A DNA stretch of 64,000 nucleotides from Parasitella parasitica (lineage: Eukaryota > Mucoromycota > Mucoromycetes > Mucorales > Mucoraceae): contig MU619259.1 in the NCBI GenBank assembly GCA_025201805.1, forward strand, positions 7,355 through 71,354. Direction: 5' to 3'. The notes beneath the pieces are model-generated. The model was not told where the DNA came from, ran no database searches, and saw only the letters and a program-made list of their open reading frames with translations. This document shows positions 45,377 through 56,602 of the stretch, piece after piece. The position numbers were made by a program, and so were the translations under genes. The first letter of the stretch is position 1; each line of letters opens with the position of its first letter.

Positions 45377-48300
45377 TCAATACTTGGTAGTACCAAGTAT
45401 TAACGTAAAATTTGTGTTGCCACAAAACAGTACTGATTTCAGTTGGGTATATAGTGCCCAGAGCTTGTCTTGTTCATTTTTGGTATGAATGGGTGTAACC
45501 GAGTATTGGGTATTTTGCATGTACGCTAGATATTGATATGTAGACATTTTCTGTCTAGGAGCAGATACCATCGATAATGCACACAGCTGTGAAACGTCTT
45601 GAATTGTTGTAGAGGCAAATGGGTATAGAATCAGCATTAGAATCTTACGAGTTCATTTCCAAACGGTGTTTGATGAAATTAGGGACAGGGCAAATACCAA
45701 AAGTCTCGCCAACAGGAAATAAATGGATACTATTACCATCGGGGTCTGGTATGAGCATTTTACAGTCATTCCTAGTTCACTCTTTAAATGATTGATTACC
45801 TGGACCAGCCAGGAGTTATAATGGGTCTTTATGTACCACATTATAGCGATTAAGAGATCCAATCTATTTATTGAAGTTAGCGGATTCACTAAAATAGAAC
45901 ATGCATCAATATATATATATGATACTCACATCAGTATTATGTCTGAGACGATAATCAGTCAATGAGCAATCAGCAAGTCTTGGAGAAGCATTATACATTG
46001 AAAATTTTCTAATGATGTTTGTATCTACGCCTCCTTCCAAACTGTTTGTGCCACGAATACACCTATACACAGGTAATTTTAACCCAACAACGTATCGAAT
46101 GTGGTATAATGGAATGTCATCGGAGACATGGCCTCTACTAATAGCATCGAGGATCTTGCCAGCCTGCGCTCTACAAGCTTTGTCAAAAGCGGTAGCTCGG
46201 TTTTTGCACACTCAGTGCCTTCAAACTCTTAAAACAGTTTTTCTACAACTGACAACAAATCGCTTGGTCTAGGGATAACTCTGCGTACTCTCTTCGCAAT
46301 CCAAGCAGGGCTCTCCTTCATATGTTGTGCTCTGAAGTTTCAAAATATCTTCTACTCTTTTCTTGTCTTCAATACTTGACACAAACAGGGCAGCACTAAA
46401 CCGAGACATAAAAATTTTGTGAGCGCCATGCTTTTCAAAAATAGGTATCGAGTCTAGCAAATGGAAGGGGTCATTTAAAACAAGAGCTGGGGAGGTTGTG
46501 CCTTGCAATGATGGGATGTCTTCAATTTTTAGTTGAGTAAGCTTCAAGCACATATGGCTGAGACATGTAATGTTTTCTTCAACCTATTAGAGGTTAAGTT
46601 CTTATGATGGCACACTGGAGCAGTCAAATCAGACCTAAGGATCTTCGATAACTGAATTGTCACACAGTTTCTACAGTCTACATTGTCATCAGAACATCCG
46701 CTAGCTGTTTTCCACGACAAGTCTTTGGTGTGGCATGCACGTTGACAATAGTACGGTACTAACATTTGACTTTTGATTAATTGGATAGTCCTCATCTTTC
46801 CAAGCAAATATAGAGAAACATAAGCATATACAGTAGCAGCATATACTTTTTTTGATCTGTATCCAGGACAATAATTTCCCAATCACCACAGCGTACGCTA
46901 CCAGGTTTTGCTAGATATTTACCCAAAGCATCTTAAAGTGGCCGTTGCTTCAATTCATGTATCTACTTGCCAGGTCAAATAAAGACTTTTGGGTGGTACA
47001 AGGTTTTGTCAACAACACGACAGCCAGCTTCAAGCTTCAGCGAATCGTGCTTGTTGACACAGCGTCCCACTTCAATGACACAGGTTTCATAAATCAAGAG
47101 CTTCAATTAACCAAGTGTTTGATGGGTAGTATCAAAATGAAATAGGGAAAATATATTTGTTGAATACAGTTTGTATTAAGGATATTTTCTGTTGGAACGA
47201 AGCTTTGTTGATGTACTTTGTTGTCCACTCGCAATCAAAGCCTACATATATATTGACATTATGTGGCAACTGACGTCTGAAGACTAGTGACTAATCAGTC
47301 ATGAGGCCATGGTATGAATCTGCGCGACAGATTGTAGCTATAGAGTAGAGACTATATCAGCAATACTAGCTTTCTACCTCCTGGTTAATATGCCTGACTT
47401 TTTTTTTAAACAAAGAAATCCGTCGCTCAAGACTCGGGTGTAGAATATACCCACAAGGCTATTTCTTCATCATCTCCAGAAAATGTACTTCCAAATAGAA
47501 TAACGACTTTGTTAGGGCAAGAACCATCGATACGAATAACCTCAAATTAGTTGCAAAGGACAAAAAGAGCTGCAAACATAGAGTTACCTATATGCTTTTT
47601 TCTTTTTAATGATTTTCATCAACTATGAATCAATGTTTGCCTTCTGATTCTCCATGTAACGAAGCATAAGCATGACCAATATATACAGCTAAAGGCACAC
47701 AGCTAGAGAATCCTTTAGAATCTTCCGATTCTGAGAGTTGGGCTACATGGTGCGAAACTGACCTGAAAAACGAATTTTTGTGTTCAAGGCAAGCATGAAG
47801 ATATTGAAATTGAAGATTGTCACGTCGTAAGCCAGAATCTCCCTAAGAATGTCATGAATTCTACCAGGACCCAAAAGAGTTTTGCATTAATAAATATACC
47901 AAATTGATTAAAAGAATCCGCTGGGCCAGACTTCAATGTAAGCAAGGTCGGAAAGTTGTTTTGCACATGAAGAGGTAGCTGACTAATGATGCACATGAAA
48001 CGAGATATTGGAATTGAAAGAAGTTACTCAACACCATATGGAATCAATTAATGCATTAAATAGCTAGTATGTAGATAATTACTCTAGTCCATTACTTGGA
48101 GAACTTTAGATATAGAGTCTTTCACATTAAGATGTCCGTTGGATAAAATACTCAATTGCAAACTTCAGGATAATGGCCAATGCTGCAAAAAATACGCATA
48201 TACGTACAAAAGAAGAAAATGTCTCCTACGACCTGCTAGCACTGAAGCCATGGCGATCACTGTAATCGAAGATATTACGTGGACGTTCTATCTTTTGAAA

Positions 48301-48420
48301 CTCTGACACAATCCATCTACAGGCTTTACATGGATCGCGAGACTTTAATTGATGACTTGGTAAAGGAGGGCCATGCTCATAGAACAGACGCATCGAAAGC
48401 ACACGCTGTTGGAGATATCA
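45377..48420 (-). pseudogene. Decayed transposase-type gene of a Mucoromycota element
   Basis: Pieces of one protein can be followed along the minus strand in changing frames. LPLHVQNNFPTLLTLKSGP lies near 47970. A cysteine patch with CQRACHTKDLS and VDCRNCV lies at 46760-46660. IFMSRFSAALFVSS is near 46400. The block LPVYRCIRGTNSLEGGV, then IIRKFSMYNASPRLADC and DYRLRHN, lies at 46080-45930. VGETFGICPVPNFI is near 45690, and STYQYLAYMQNTQYSVTPIH near 45540. The 'RGTNSLEGG' and 'YRLRHN' elements recur in transposon-like proteins I associate with Mucoromycota; I cannot name the superfamily. Stops and frameshifts separate every piece, so it is inactive. The stretch 46900-47900 is the most eroded. 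Limits are approximate. Confidence 0.55.
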
Positions 48421-48491
48421 TTAAGATCAGTGCCACTACTCATCAATAGTAAAGATTTATTGAGGTAAGAATACTAATTTTATCAGTTGAT

Positions 48492-49513
48492 TTATACAAG
48501 TTTCTTTGCCATAAAGAAGTTCTTAAAGTAATGCATCTGCCAAAAGCAAACAACACCAAGCACAATAAGCTGAGTAATTGTCCACCAAACGACACGAGAG
48601 TTTGTAAGTTCAGATTGATCACGGAAATCCTTTTCACGTTCCTGATTCGTATTTGGTTAATATCATGCTGCTTATCCTGCTTCAAGCCTGTTCAAATAAC
48701 ACAAAAACATACACCCACACCCACACCCACACATACACACACGCACACACACAGAGACACAGGCACACATTTCCTGTTGGCACTTACACGTTGAGCATTT
48801 TGCTCAATTTGAATATCTTCAACACGTTCATTCAGTTCATGTACTCGCTTCACCAAATCTACATATGAAACTGATTGGTACATACTCAAACCAATCATTC
48901 ACAAACCAACTTACCAGAAACACCTTCTGCATTGTGATCGTGGTGGTCAGTTGGGTCATCAAAATCCATGTCAAGTGTGATTCTCTAAGAAAAGCTGTCA
49001 AAATACGACATACATTTCAATTTGGTTTGCTTTTCTTACAGTTTTTGAGCTATCGAACCAGGAATTGGAGGACGCAGAGAGACAAATGGAATGGTCGCCA
49101 GACTCAGTAGAAGTAAATGTAAAGCGGCCAGACGATTTGCTTTTGGTATCAACAATTTTATGACCTTGTGGAAGTTCCTGAGCACGCATTTTAAGTACCA
49201 CGCTGTATTGTCTAAACTAGGGAACTCACCTCAACAGTAATTTCAATCTTCAAATCAGTGTTCTCCATCCATGTGTCTTGGGCAGCAGAGTATTGTTCAG
49301 ATTTATAGATACCTAGTATTTTTAAAAGACACAGTTAGCCCGAATTGCAAATCCAAATTTTAGTGCAAAACTGTTACCAATAACCATGGTCTCTTTTGGT
49401 AAATCTTCGATAAAGCATTTTTTCTCGGAGCCTTCCAAATAGAAATACAATGCCTGTGTTCCAGCTAAATAGGCAGCAAGCAAAACCAGTGTCGAAAGAC
49501 GAAAGAAAGCCAT
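48492..49513 (-). CDS. p24-family ER-Golgi cargo receptor (p24-alpha/TMED9-like)
   Basis: Six exons (49513-49378, 49312-49230, 49177-49040, 48984-48915, 48858-48788, 48641-48492) give 215 aa. Signal peptide (1-21, cleaved after GTQA), then a GOLD domain opening [18 protein letters not shown], with [16 protein letters not shown] carrying the second disulfide Cys. A coiled-coil follows ([20 protein letters not shown]), then one membrane helix ([20 protein letters not shown]). The cytosolic tail ends FFMAKKLV, a dilysine COPI retrieval signal with a C-terminal hydrophobic residue. The opening and tail match the p24-alpha branch (TMED9, yeast Erp1/5/6). It cycles in COPII/COPI vesicles. The start lies 187 bp from the divergent CENP-I start. 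Confidence 0.93.
48705..48767. repeat. CA/CCACA microsatellite in a p24 intron
   Basis: A run of ACAC and CCACAC units fills the last intron of the p24 gene; on the gene strand it is GT-rich. Confidence 0.85.
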
Positions 49514-49700
49514 CTTTTATAACGCGTTATTCTCTCAAGTGAAAAAAGAGAGAAGAAGAGAAAACGGAGCTCTACAACCGTAATATACGGGTACATACAT
49601 GCACACGTTGAGCCAATGAAAGATTTGGGGCCAAACGGACTTGTAGGGATGATTTTTTTTTTTTGCTCTTCGTCCCTTGTTCCAACCTCCACATTCAAAA

Positions 49701-52642
49701 ATGAGTGCTTCAAGTCCAGGTAAGTTGATTGTCTGTGGATGGGTTTAGCGTGTGTGGTACTAGGATAAAAGATGTAGAGGAGCAAGCCGTTGATGATGAC
49801 TTTCAACTGACAGCAGACGAAGAAATGCTGGAAGGGGTGGATGTGGATAATGTCGATGGACTATTGGAAAACGAACTGCGAGGGCTACACGCAGGTTAGG
49901 CAGGCTAAACACAACGAGACAAGCTGTTTGTCAATCAATTTACCATCATTCATTTAGATAGACCAAGGCACTTTATCAAAAAGAAACTCTTTGCCAACAA
50001 AAGAATCATCCCTACTATCAGAAAGTTTGGACTCTCATCGCCTCTATTCAAAGTGATCTTCAAGATTTTAATGAAACAGACGCTCAGTAAGCACTGTCTT
50101 GCAATTGCAATTTGCACAACAATGTACTAACCGTCTGAAAATAACAGCAATGGGAGAAACAAAAGTTTTAGTGCAGTGCCTACTGCCCAGAAAAAACATT
50201 TCCGAAGATTATATTGTGCTTATTATTGCTAGCCTAAGTCGTAAAGACAAGAACATCGCCATGACAGTCAGTATAAAGTATGTTGCCAATCATCAGTATA
50301 GTAAACTGAATATGTGTACGTGTACGTGTACGTGTACGTGTAGAGCGAAATGTTGAGGTGGGCAATCTCAGTATACGACGTGATCAGTGTAAAAACAAAG
50401 ATCCAAAAGCTGTACATGGTGCTATTCCACAGTTTATGCCAGGAAAGTGTCAGGTAAATGATGCTAGACACAACTCGAAAAGTCGACTCATCTCTGCAAC
50501 GTGTAGAGGTTCCGTCTGCCATTTGCTTTATTTCCTCACAAAACGAGAGCACGTTACACCCTACCGAGTAAGACGCTTGACAGAACTAATCCAGAATGAA
50601 AAGAGCAGCCCAGAATTAATTGGCTTGTTGATGGTGTATCAAACCTATGATATTACGATTACTGTGCCTCATAACGTTCGACTAGTCAATGCCTTTGTCT
50701 TCAAAGTAAGCTCTCTTTTCATGTGGCGTGGTGCAAACTGAAAGCCATACTTACGCAAACCCTCTTTAAATAGACGCCTTTTCCTGACCTGAAGAATCAT
50801 TTGACCAACGTTAGACAATTATGGAATGTCGAATCTGATGACTCCATCAAAGATCGCAAAGCAGAATTCCAGCTACCGACAAAGGCAAAAGCCAAGAAAT
50901 CGAAATCAAAAGCTGTTCCAGAGGTAAAAGAAAAGAATCGACTCGAACTGCATCTTTGTTCTAAAAATCGTGTAGGAACCTGTCCGCGAACTGGGCGAGC
51001 TTGATATCACTCTTATTGCTAATGATGTCGAAAAATTGGACCTTCCAGAACAATTAAGCTCCGTATTAGAGGATCGAAGGCTTCAGCATGCTTTGCTTTG
51101 CAAGCGAAACGATGTTGTCATTGACCGACTGAGCCATTGGCTTGTACAAAAGGTGATGGATCTAGCTCTTTGGGCTAATGAAAAGGATGTCATGAAGTCC
51201 GAGTTGCATGAGATGCTAAGAAAGCTGGTTAAATTCACTCGATTCACAAAGGTAAGTAAGCATTTGCAGGGCTTTGGGTAGATTGACACTTTGAAAATCT
51301 CATTCGCAATAGTCGCAACTCCCAGTAATTGAACACTTTTTATTTGAATACCTCAAGACCTGGAACGGTTTCGAGTTTGAAGATGAAGTTTTCGAGTTGA
51401 TCACGTATATCAAACCTACCAACTTTAGGAATTTTTACAATTTGGTACTCATGCGTCTCTATCGATTGTTTGTTGTATCCGATGCAAAATGGAAAGCAAA
51501 ACTGATACTCTGCTATACGGACTTGTTAAATAATTGGGCTTTACTCAACTGGAATCGACATGCAATGTTGAGTAAAAAGGGGGAATCCAGCATCGATCAT
51601 GTGTAAGTTGAATCAGAAAGCAGCTTGAATGTGCCTGACACTGCGTCTCTAGCACAACCGCCTTTGGTGTTTTATCATTCGATGTCAATTACTTCAACAC
51701 AATCCAAAAGCTAGTTGAACATGTAGATCGAATGTGCGTTATGGGGTTATTAGCAGAGGACGATCATCCACTGCTGCAGCATGCAGGCCTCACATTTTTC
51801 GAACTCGTCTCCAAAATTTCTGTGCAAGACAACATACCCGATGTGATTATACCTGCAGCCACGTTTGTCCACCGTAATTTTTATTCCTCCTCTGCAATGG
51901 CAGTGAGCAGAGTTTGTGGTATATTGTATCAATATAAGATTGCTTTTGAAGAGAACGACAAAAAAACCGAAGATTGGATGTCCAAACACACGCCTGAATA
52001 CCTAAACCATTTTAACACATATCTGATGGATGTCTGCAACTCTTTGTGGAAAAATATAGGGTTAAGCAAGGTAAAAAATGAGGCAAACGCATTCTCGCTT
52101 ACAAGGTATGAGAGAATATATTATTTTTCACATTGGTCGCTGATTTCATACATGTATATATAAAAGACAAAATATCCTTGATTTTCAACGCATCTGTGAA
52201 GAAAGAGGCATGGATGTCAGCAAATTACTATCCATCACACATTCGGCTGCTCTGGCAGCGTTTTCAAAACGATTTATGACGGTAAGGGGTAGCTGATGTC
52301 GAGATATTCCAATGTTAAACAGACGCTCTTCTAGCAACTAGAAAACGATGAAAAATCAAGTATAATTCATGATCAACCTGTTACATCCGTGTATTTAAGA
52401 CAGATTGAAGAGGTAACAAACACCCCTTTTTTTTTTTCGTTATCTGCTTTTGCCCTCTAACTTTATCAACATTGTAGAATGGAGGTGTCTCTTTGAGCTA
52501 TTTAGATTACAAAGCGGAATATCTAAATTATCTAAATCAACTAGGCTTTACAGGCATTCGTGATCTCTTGTATGGCTGCATGTCATCCTTGATTCACTTG
52601 AAAGAAAGGGACGCATCTTCATTTAGTCAATCAAGCACTTAA
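49701..52642 (+). CDS. CENPI: Inner kinetochore protein CENP-I (Mis6)
   Basis: Thirteen exons give about 741 aa: 49701-49719, 49772-49894, 49958-50086, 50148-50266, 50344-50453, 50507-50705, 50774-50923, 50976-51251, 51313-51602, 51653-52105, 52167-52281, 52335-52412, 52478-52642. CENP-I/Mis6 is a CCAN subunit that helps place CENP-A and hold the kinetochore at the centromere. The Mis6 signature is plain in LRWAISVYDVISVKTKIQKL, then VCHLLYFLTKREHVTPYRVR (family: LYLLTR-E-V-P-R-R). The C-terminal half is helical repeats, including FNTYLMDVCNSLWKN. The N-terminus is acidic (DVEEQAVDDDFQLTADEEML), after a 19-nt first exon whose acceptor (ATAAAAG) I chose by phase. A Lys-rich KAKAKKSKSK linker lies mid-protein. 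Confidence 0.88.
50312..50343. repeat. GTACGT tandem repeat at a CENPI splice acceptor
   Basis: Four GTACGT units run directly into the TAG acceptor of the intron before exon 50344-50453, replacing the usual polypyrimidine tract. Confidence 0.9.
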
Positions 52643-52958
52643 TGTTCCACACCCACTTGTCAAATAACACAAAAACTGTAAAATTTCGTATATAATTGGC
52701 TGCTCATAGCTTGAATAAAAAGGAAGCTATACTCGTGCTAATTGCCCCTCTTTAAAAAAGGCTATTTTCTTCTTTCCTCTTTTCTTTCTTTTTCTTTTTT
52801 TTCTTTACACTACTTGGTAGACATATTCACTTTAGATTTTTTAATTTTAATACAGTAATAATGTAAATATAATATATTTGTGTTGGAATCAGAGACATGT
52901 TATTAATCTAGAGCCCCGACCTTTTTTTTTTTTCCATAAAAACAATACAGAAATAATA
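52643..52958. other. Beta-tubulin promoter region
   Basis: Holds the CENPI 3' end (AATAAAAAG near 52714) and a long CT/T-rich tract (52760-52815) typical of strong fungal promoters, then a further T run at 52921-52933 just upstream of the beta-tubulin start. Confidence 0.5.
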
Positions 52959-54465
52959 ATGAGAGAGATTATTCACGTTCAAGTTGGTAAGTAGATTGAA
53001 ATAAACCAAGGGGTGATTTTCGTGTTGTGTGTGTATTGTAAAAAAAAAAAAAATAAAGGGGCACGACATTGCACGGGGGCGAGGAGAGCCTATATCTGTG
53101 TGTGTGTACAACAAATAATGAAACTAACCCATCACCCTTTTACAGGTCAATGTGGTAACCAAATTGGCCAAAAATTCTGGGAAACCATTTCTCAAGAGCA
53201 TGGCCTCGACCCCAACGGCACTTATGCTGGTGACAACGATCTTCAATTAGAACGTATCAACGTCTTTTACAATGAAGGCTCTCAGGGTCAATATGTACCT
53301 CGTTCCGTTTTGGTTGATCTCGAGCCCGCTACTATGGATTCTGTGCGCTCTAGTCCATATGGCAAGCTTTATCGTCCTGATAACTTTATTTTTGGCCAGA
53401 ATGGTGCTGGTAACTCTTGGGCTAAAGGTTATTACACAGAGGGTGCCGAATTAGTTGAACAAGTGTTGGATGTCGTTCGCAAGGAAGCTGAACATACCGA
53501 CTGCTTGCAAGGTTTCCAATTAGCCCACTCCCTTGGCGGCGGTACCGGTTCTGGTCTTGGTTCTCTCCTGCTTTCCAAGATCCGTGAAGAATACCCTGAT
53601 CGTATGCTCTGTACTTACTCTGTTGTACCTTCTCCCAAGGTTTCTGACACCGTTGTTGAACCTTATAACGCTGTCTTGTCTGTTCACCAGCTTGTAGAAA
53701 ACTGCGATGCCACTTTCTGTATCGACAACGAAGCTCTTTATGACATTTGTTTCCGTACCCTCAAGCTGAGCAACCCTGGTTATGGTCAACTGAACGAATT
53801 GGTCTCTACAGTCATGTCGGGCGTCTCCACCAGTTTGCGTTTCCCTGGTCAACTGAACAGCGATTTACGCAAGTTGTTTGTCAACATGGTTCCTTTCCCT
53901 CGTCTCCATTTCTTCATGGTTGGGTTTGCTCCTCTTACTGCTTTCGGTTCTCAACAGTACCGCAATTTGAGTGTCCCTGAATTGACAGCCCAAATGTTTG
54001 ATGCTCGCAACATGATGGCTGCCTCTGATCCTCGCCATGGCCGCTACTTGACTGTCGCTACCATCTTCCGTGGTCGCTTGTCCACCAAGGAAGTTGAAAA
54101 CCAAATGTTGGCTGTCCAGCAAAAGAACTCTACGTACTTTGTTGAATGGATCCCTAACGGTGTCAAGACTTCCCTTTGTGACATTCCTCCCGTCGGTCTC
54201 AAGATGTCTGGTACCTTTATTGGTAACAGCACCGCCATTCAAGAGTTATTCAAGCGTGTTAACGATCAATTCACTGCCATGTTCAGAAGAAAGGCTTTCT
54301 TGCATTGGTACACTGGAGAGGGTATGGATGAAATGGAATTCACTGAGGCTGAGTCCAACATGAACGACCTCGTCTCTGAATACCAACAATACCAAGAAGC
54401 TACTGCTGACGATGATCTCATTGAAGACGAGGAGTATCTCGAGGAAGACGATATTATTGAAGAAG

Positions 54466-54470
<5 letters not shown>
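52959..54470 (+). CDS. TUB2: Beta-tubulin
   Basis: Two exons (52959-52986, 53146-54470) give 450 aa, the usual length. The N-terminus is [17 protein letters not shown], split by an intron after codon 9, a position common in fungal beta-tubulins. The tubulin signature GGGTGSGLG is at about 140-148; the C-terminal tail is highly acidic ([15 protein letters not shown]). It polymerises with alpha-tubulin into microtubules. Counting from Met1, residue 50 is Phe, 167 is Tyr, 198 is Ala and 200 is Phe. Tyr at 167 and Ala at 198 are changes linked to benzimidazole resistance in ascomycetes. Codon use is strongly biased, as expected for a highly expressed gene. The intron holds an A run and a GT repeat. 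Confidence 0.97.

Positions 54471-54528
<58 letters not shown>
54469..54528. repeat. 60-nt A homopolymer at the beta-tubulin stop
   Basis: An unbroken A run begins within the TAA stop codon and extends 58 nt beyond it. The gene has an intron, so this is not a retrocopy tail. Its length in the assembly may be unreliable. Confidence 0.9.
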
Positions 54529-54530
<2 letters not shown>

Positions 54531-54723
54531 AAGATTTCTTTATAAATACCTTTTGAATAATCACACTACAAATATATCTCTTTTGAATAATGCAACTTTT
54601 TCTGATTGGTTGACCACAATCTTTTCTCGTGTGTTTGTTAGATGTGTGTGCATCTGGGCTGGCCTCATTCTTTTCCCTCTTTCTTTTTTTTTCCTTTATC
54701 CCCATATAAAACAACGCTGTTTA

Positions 54724-56602
54724 ATGAACACCACTTTTGATTCTCATCATTCTTCATTAGAAGACTATGACCCGGAATCTCTCCAAGCAAATCCGTTTGC
54801 AGAGGAAGGGGATGCTACTAAAGTTTCTTCTCCTGCTTTTCCGCTAGACAGGAATAATGACGAAAATCCGACCGTAGATTCACATGAATCTAATGTAAAC
54901 AAGCAACTCGATTCTCTCCACTTGAACAATCCAGCACTGAATACTTCAGAGCAAGAACAAGTCATTCAACAAGAAGAGCCGAATTTAGACTGCACATCAT
55001 CATCTCACCATGAAGAAACAGATACCCAAGTATATTTTATAGCTCAAAGAACCGATTCTTCCCAAGAAACTAACAAATGAAAACCCTCCTTCTTAGTCAG
55101 AATCCTTACAAATACCCAAAAGCGGCTCTCGACCGTATTTCCAAGTCTCAATCGAAGATCCACAAAAAGTAGGTGATGCTATCAATGCCCATATCGTTTA
55201 TAAAGTGAGAACAAAGGCAAGTACACAAATGCATTTGCGGATTACTCGACTAAGCTCGATGTACAGACAAACTCCCCATCTTATCGCTCTTCTGAATTCG
55301 TTGTAGCAAGACGCTATCGAGATTTTTTATGGCTCTATAATCAACTTACACTTGGAAATCCCGGCGTGATAGTGCCACCTGTTCCTGAGAAACATGCATT
55401 AGGTAAGTCCTCATCATTAATAATTTACATGATCTGACAAGTTTCGTCATGTGCATAACCAAAGGTCGATTCCAGGATGACTTTGTAGAGTCAAGAAGAG
55501 TGGCATTAGAACGCTGTTTGCAAAAAATAGTTGCGCATCCCATGTTGTACGGAGACCCTGACTTGAAAGTGTTTTTGGAGAGCGAATCTTTCAACGTAGA
55601 GGTATGTTATGGCTACTTGTGATTAACGCGGCACTCACTGAATCCAATGGTAGAAACGGCAGCGAAGAGCAGAGCCAGAAAATTCAAAAATGAGCTTTAT
55701 GCGATCATTTGGAGAAACAATATCGAATGCAGCAACAAGTCCTTTTACTAAATTTGTCGAAGTGGATGAATGGTTTGAGTCAAAAAAGAACCAGCTGGAT
55801 GCTTTGGAAGCACAGCTAAAGGGACTACTAAAGAGTGTAGAAGGCGTCGTAAAACAAAGAAAAGGTAGCACGACAAAATTAGACTCAAAGTCGTCCAAAC
55901 TAACTACATACTGTTGGTAGAATTGGGATCTGCTACTTCTGATTTTGGCGAGAGTATGTTTCCTCTAGCATCAGCTGAACTAAATCGAAATCTGTCAACG
56001 CATTTAATGGTATTGGGTGAAATCCAGAGAAAAATGAAGGATCTGCACGAGCAACAGGCACAGTATGATATCATTACATTAGAAAATACAATCGACGAGT
56101 ATATACGGATTATCGGATCCATTCGAGTAGGCACTTGCAAGACATTACTGATTGACGCGATACTAAAAAGAATTCCTAGATTGCATTCAATGCTAGAATC
56201 AAGGCATATCAAACATATCAGCAAGCTGAATCAGAATATCAAAAGAAAGTGACGATTATGGAAAGGCTTAAACAACAACGCAAACCTGAGAAACTAGTGA
56301 GCTCACAGCAGGAATTAAACGAGATAAAAGAAAGAGTGGAGGAATTGCAGCAGGATTTTCAAGACATATCAAAGTTGATCAAAAACGAACTGGATCGCTT
56401 TGATAAAGAAAAAGTTGACGATTTCCGCGATAGTGTGGAGCAGTTTCTTCGTAGCATGATTGAACATCAAAAACAGATTATTGCGCTTTGGGAAACTTAT
56501 TTTGAGCAAACAGAAGGTTTGAGTGACGAAGAAAATGATGAGGATCAGAATGACGACGAGCGGCAAGGTGTAGAACTTGTTCAGCAGCAGCAGCAGCAGT
56601 AA
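54724..56602 (+). CDS. VPS5: Sorting nexin Vps5/SNX1 (retromer)
   Basis: Seven exons (54724-55029, 55097-55216, 55267-55402, 55465-55601, 55654-55864, 55921-56126, 56180-56602) give 512 aa. An acidic disordered N-terminus (about 110 aa) leads into a PX domain: FQVSIEDPQKVGDAINAHIV, then VVARRYRDFLWLYNQL and a proline loop (IVPPVPEKHALGRF) that bind PI3P on endosomes. The rest is a BAR domain of long helices (ALEAQLKGLLKSVEGVVKQ, AFNARIKAYQTYQQAESEY) that bends membrane as a dimer. With Vps17 it forms the membrane coat of retromer for endosome-to-Golgi recycling. The intron after Val-Arg-Thr-Lys starts GC (AAG|GCAAGT) and ends AG; only this choice keeps phase. The tail ends in acidic residues and a Gln run. 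Confidence 0.92.

Noticed and set aside
53520-54242. Long minus-strand frames opposite beta-tubulin
   Set aside because: Antisense shadows caused by the codon bias of a highly expressed gene.
54469-54528. Poly(A) run as evidence that beta-tubulin is a retrocopy
   Set aside because: The gene keeps its conserved intron after codon 9, which a retrocopy would lack.
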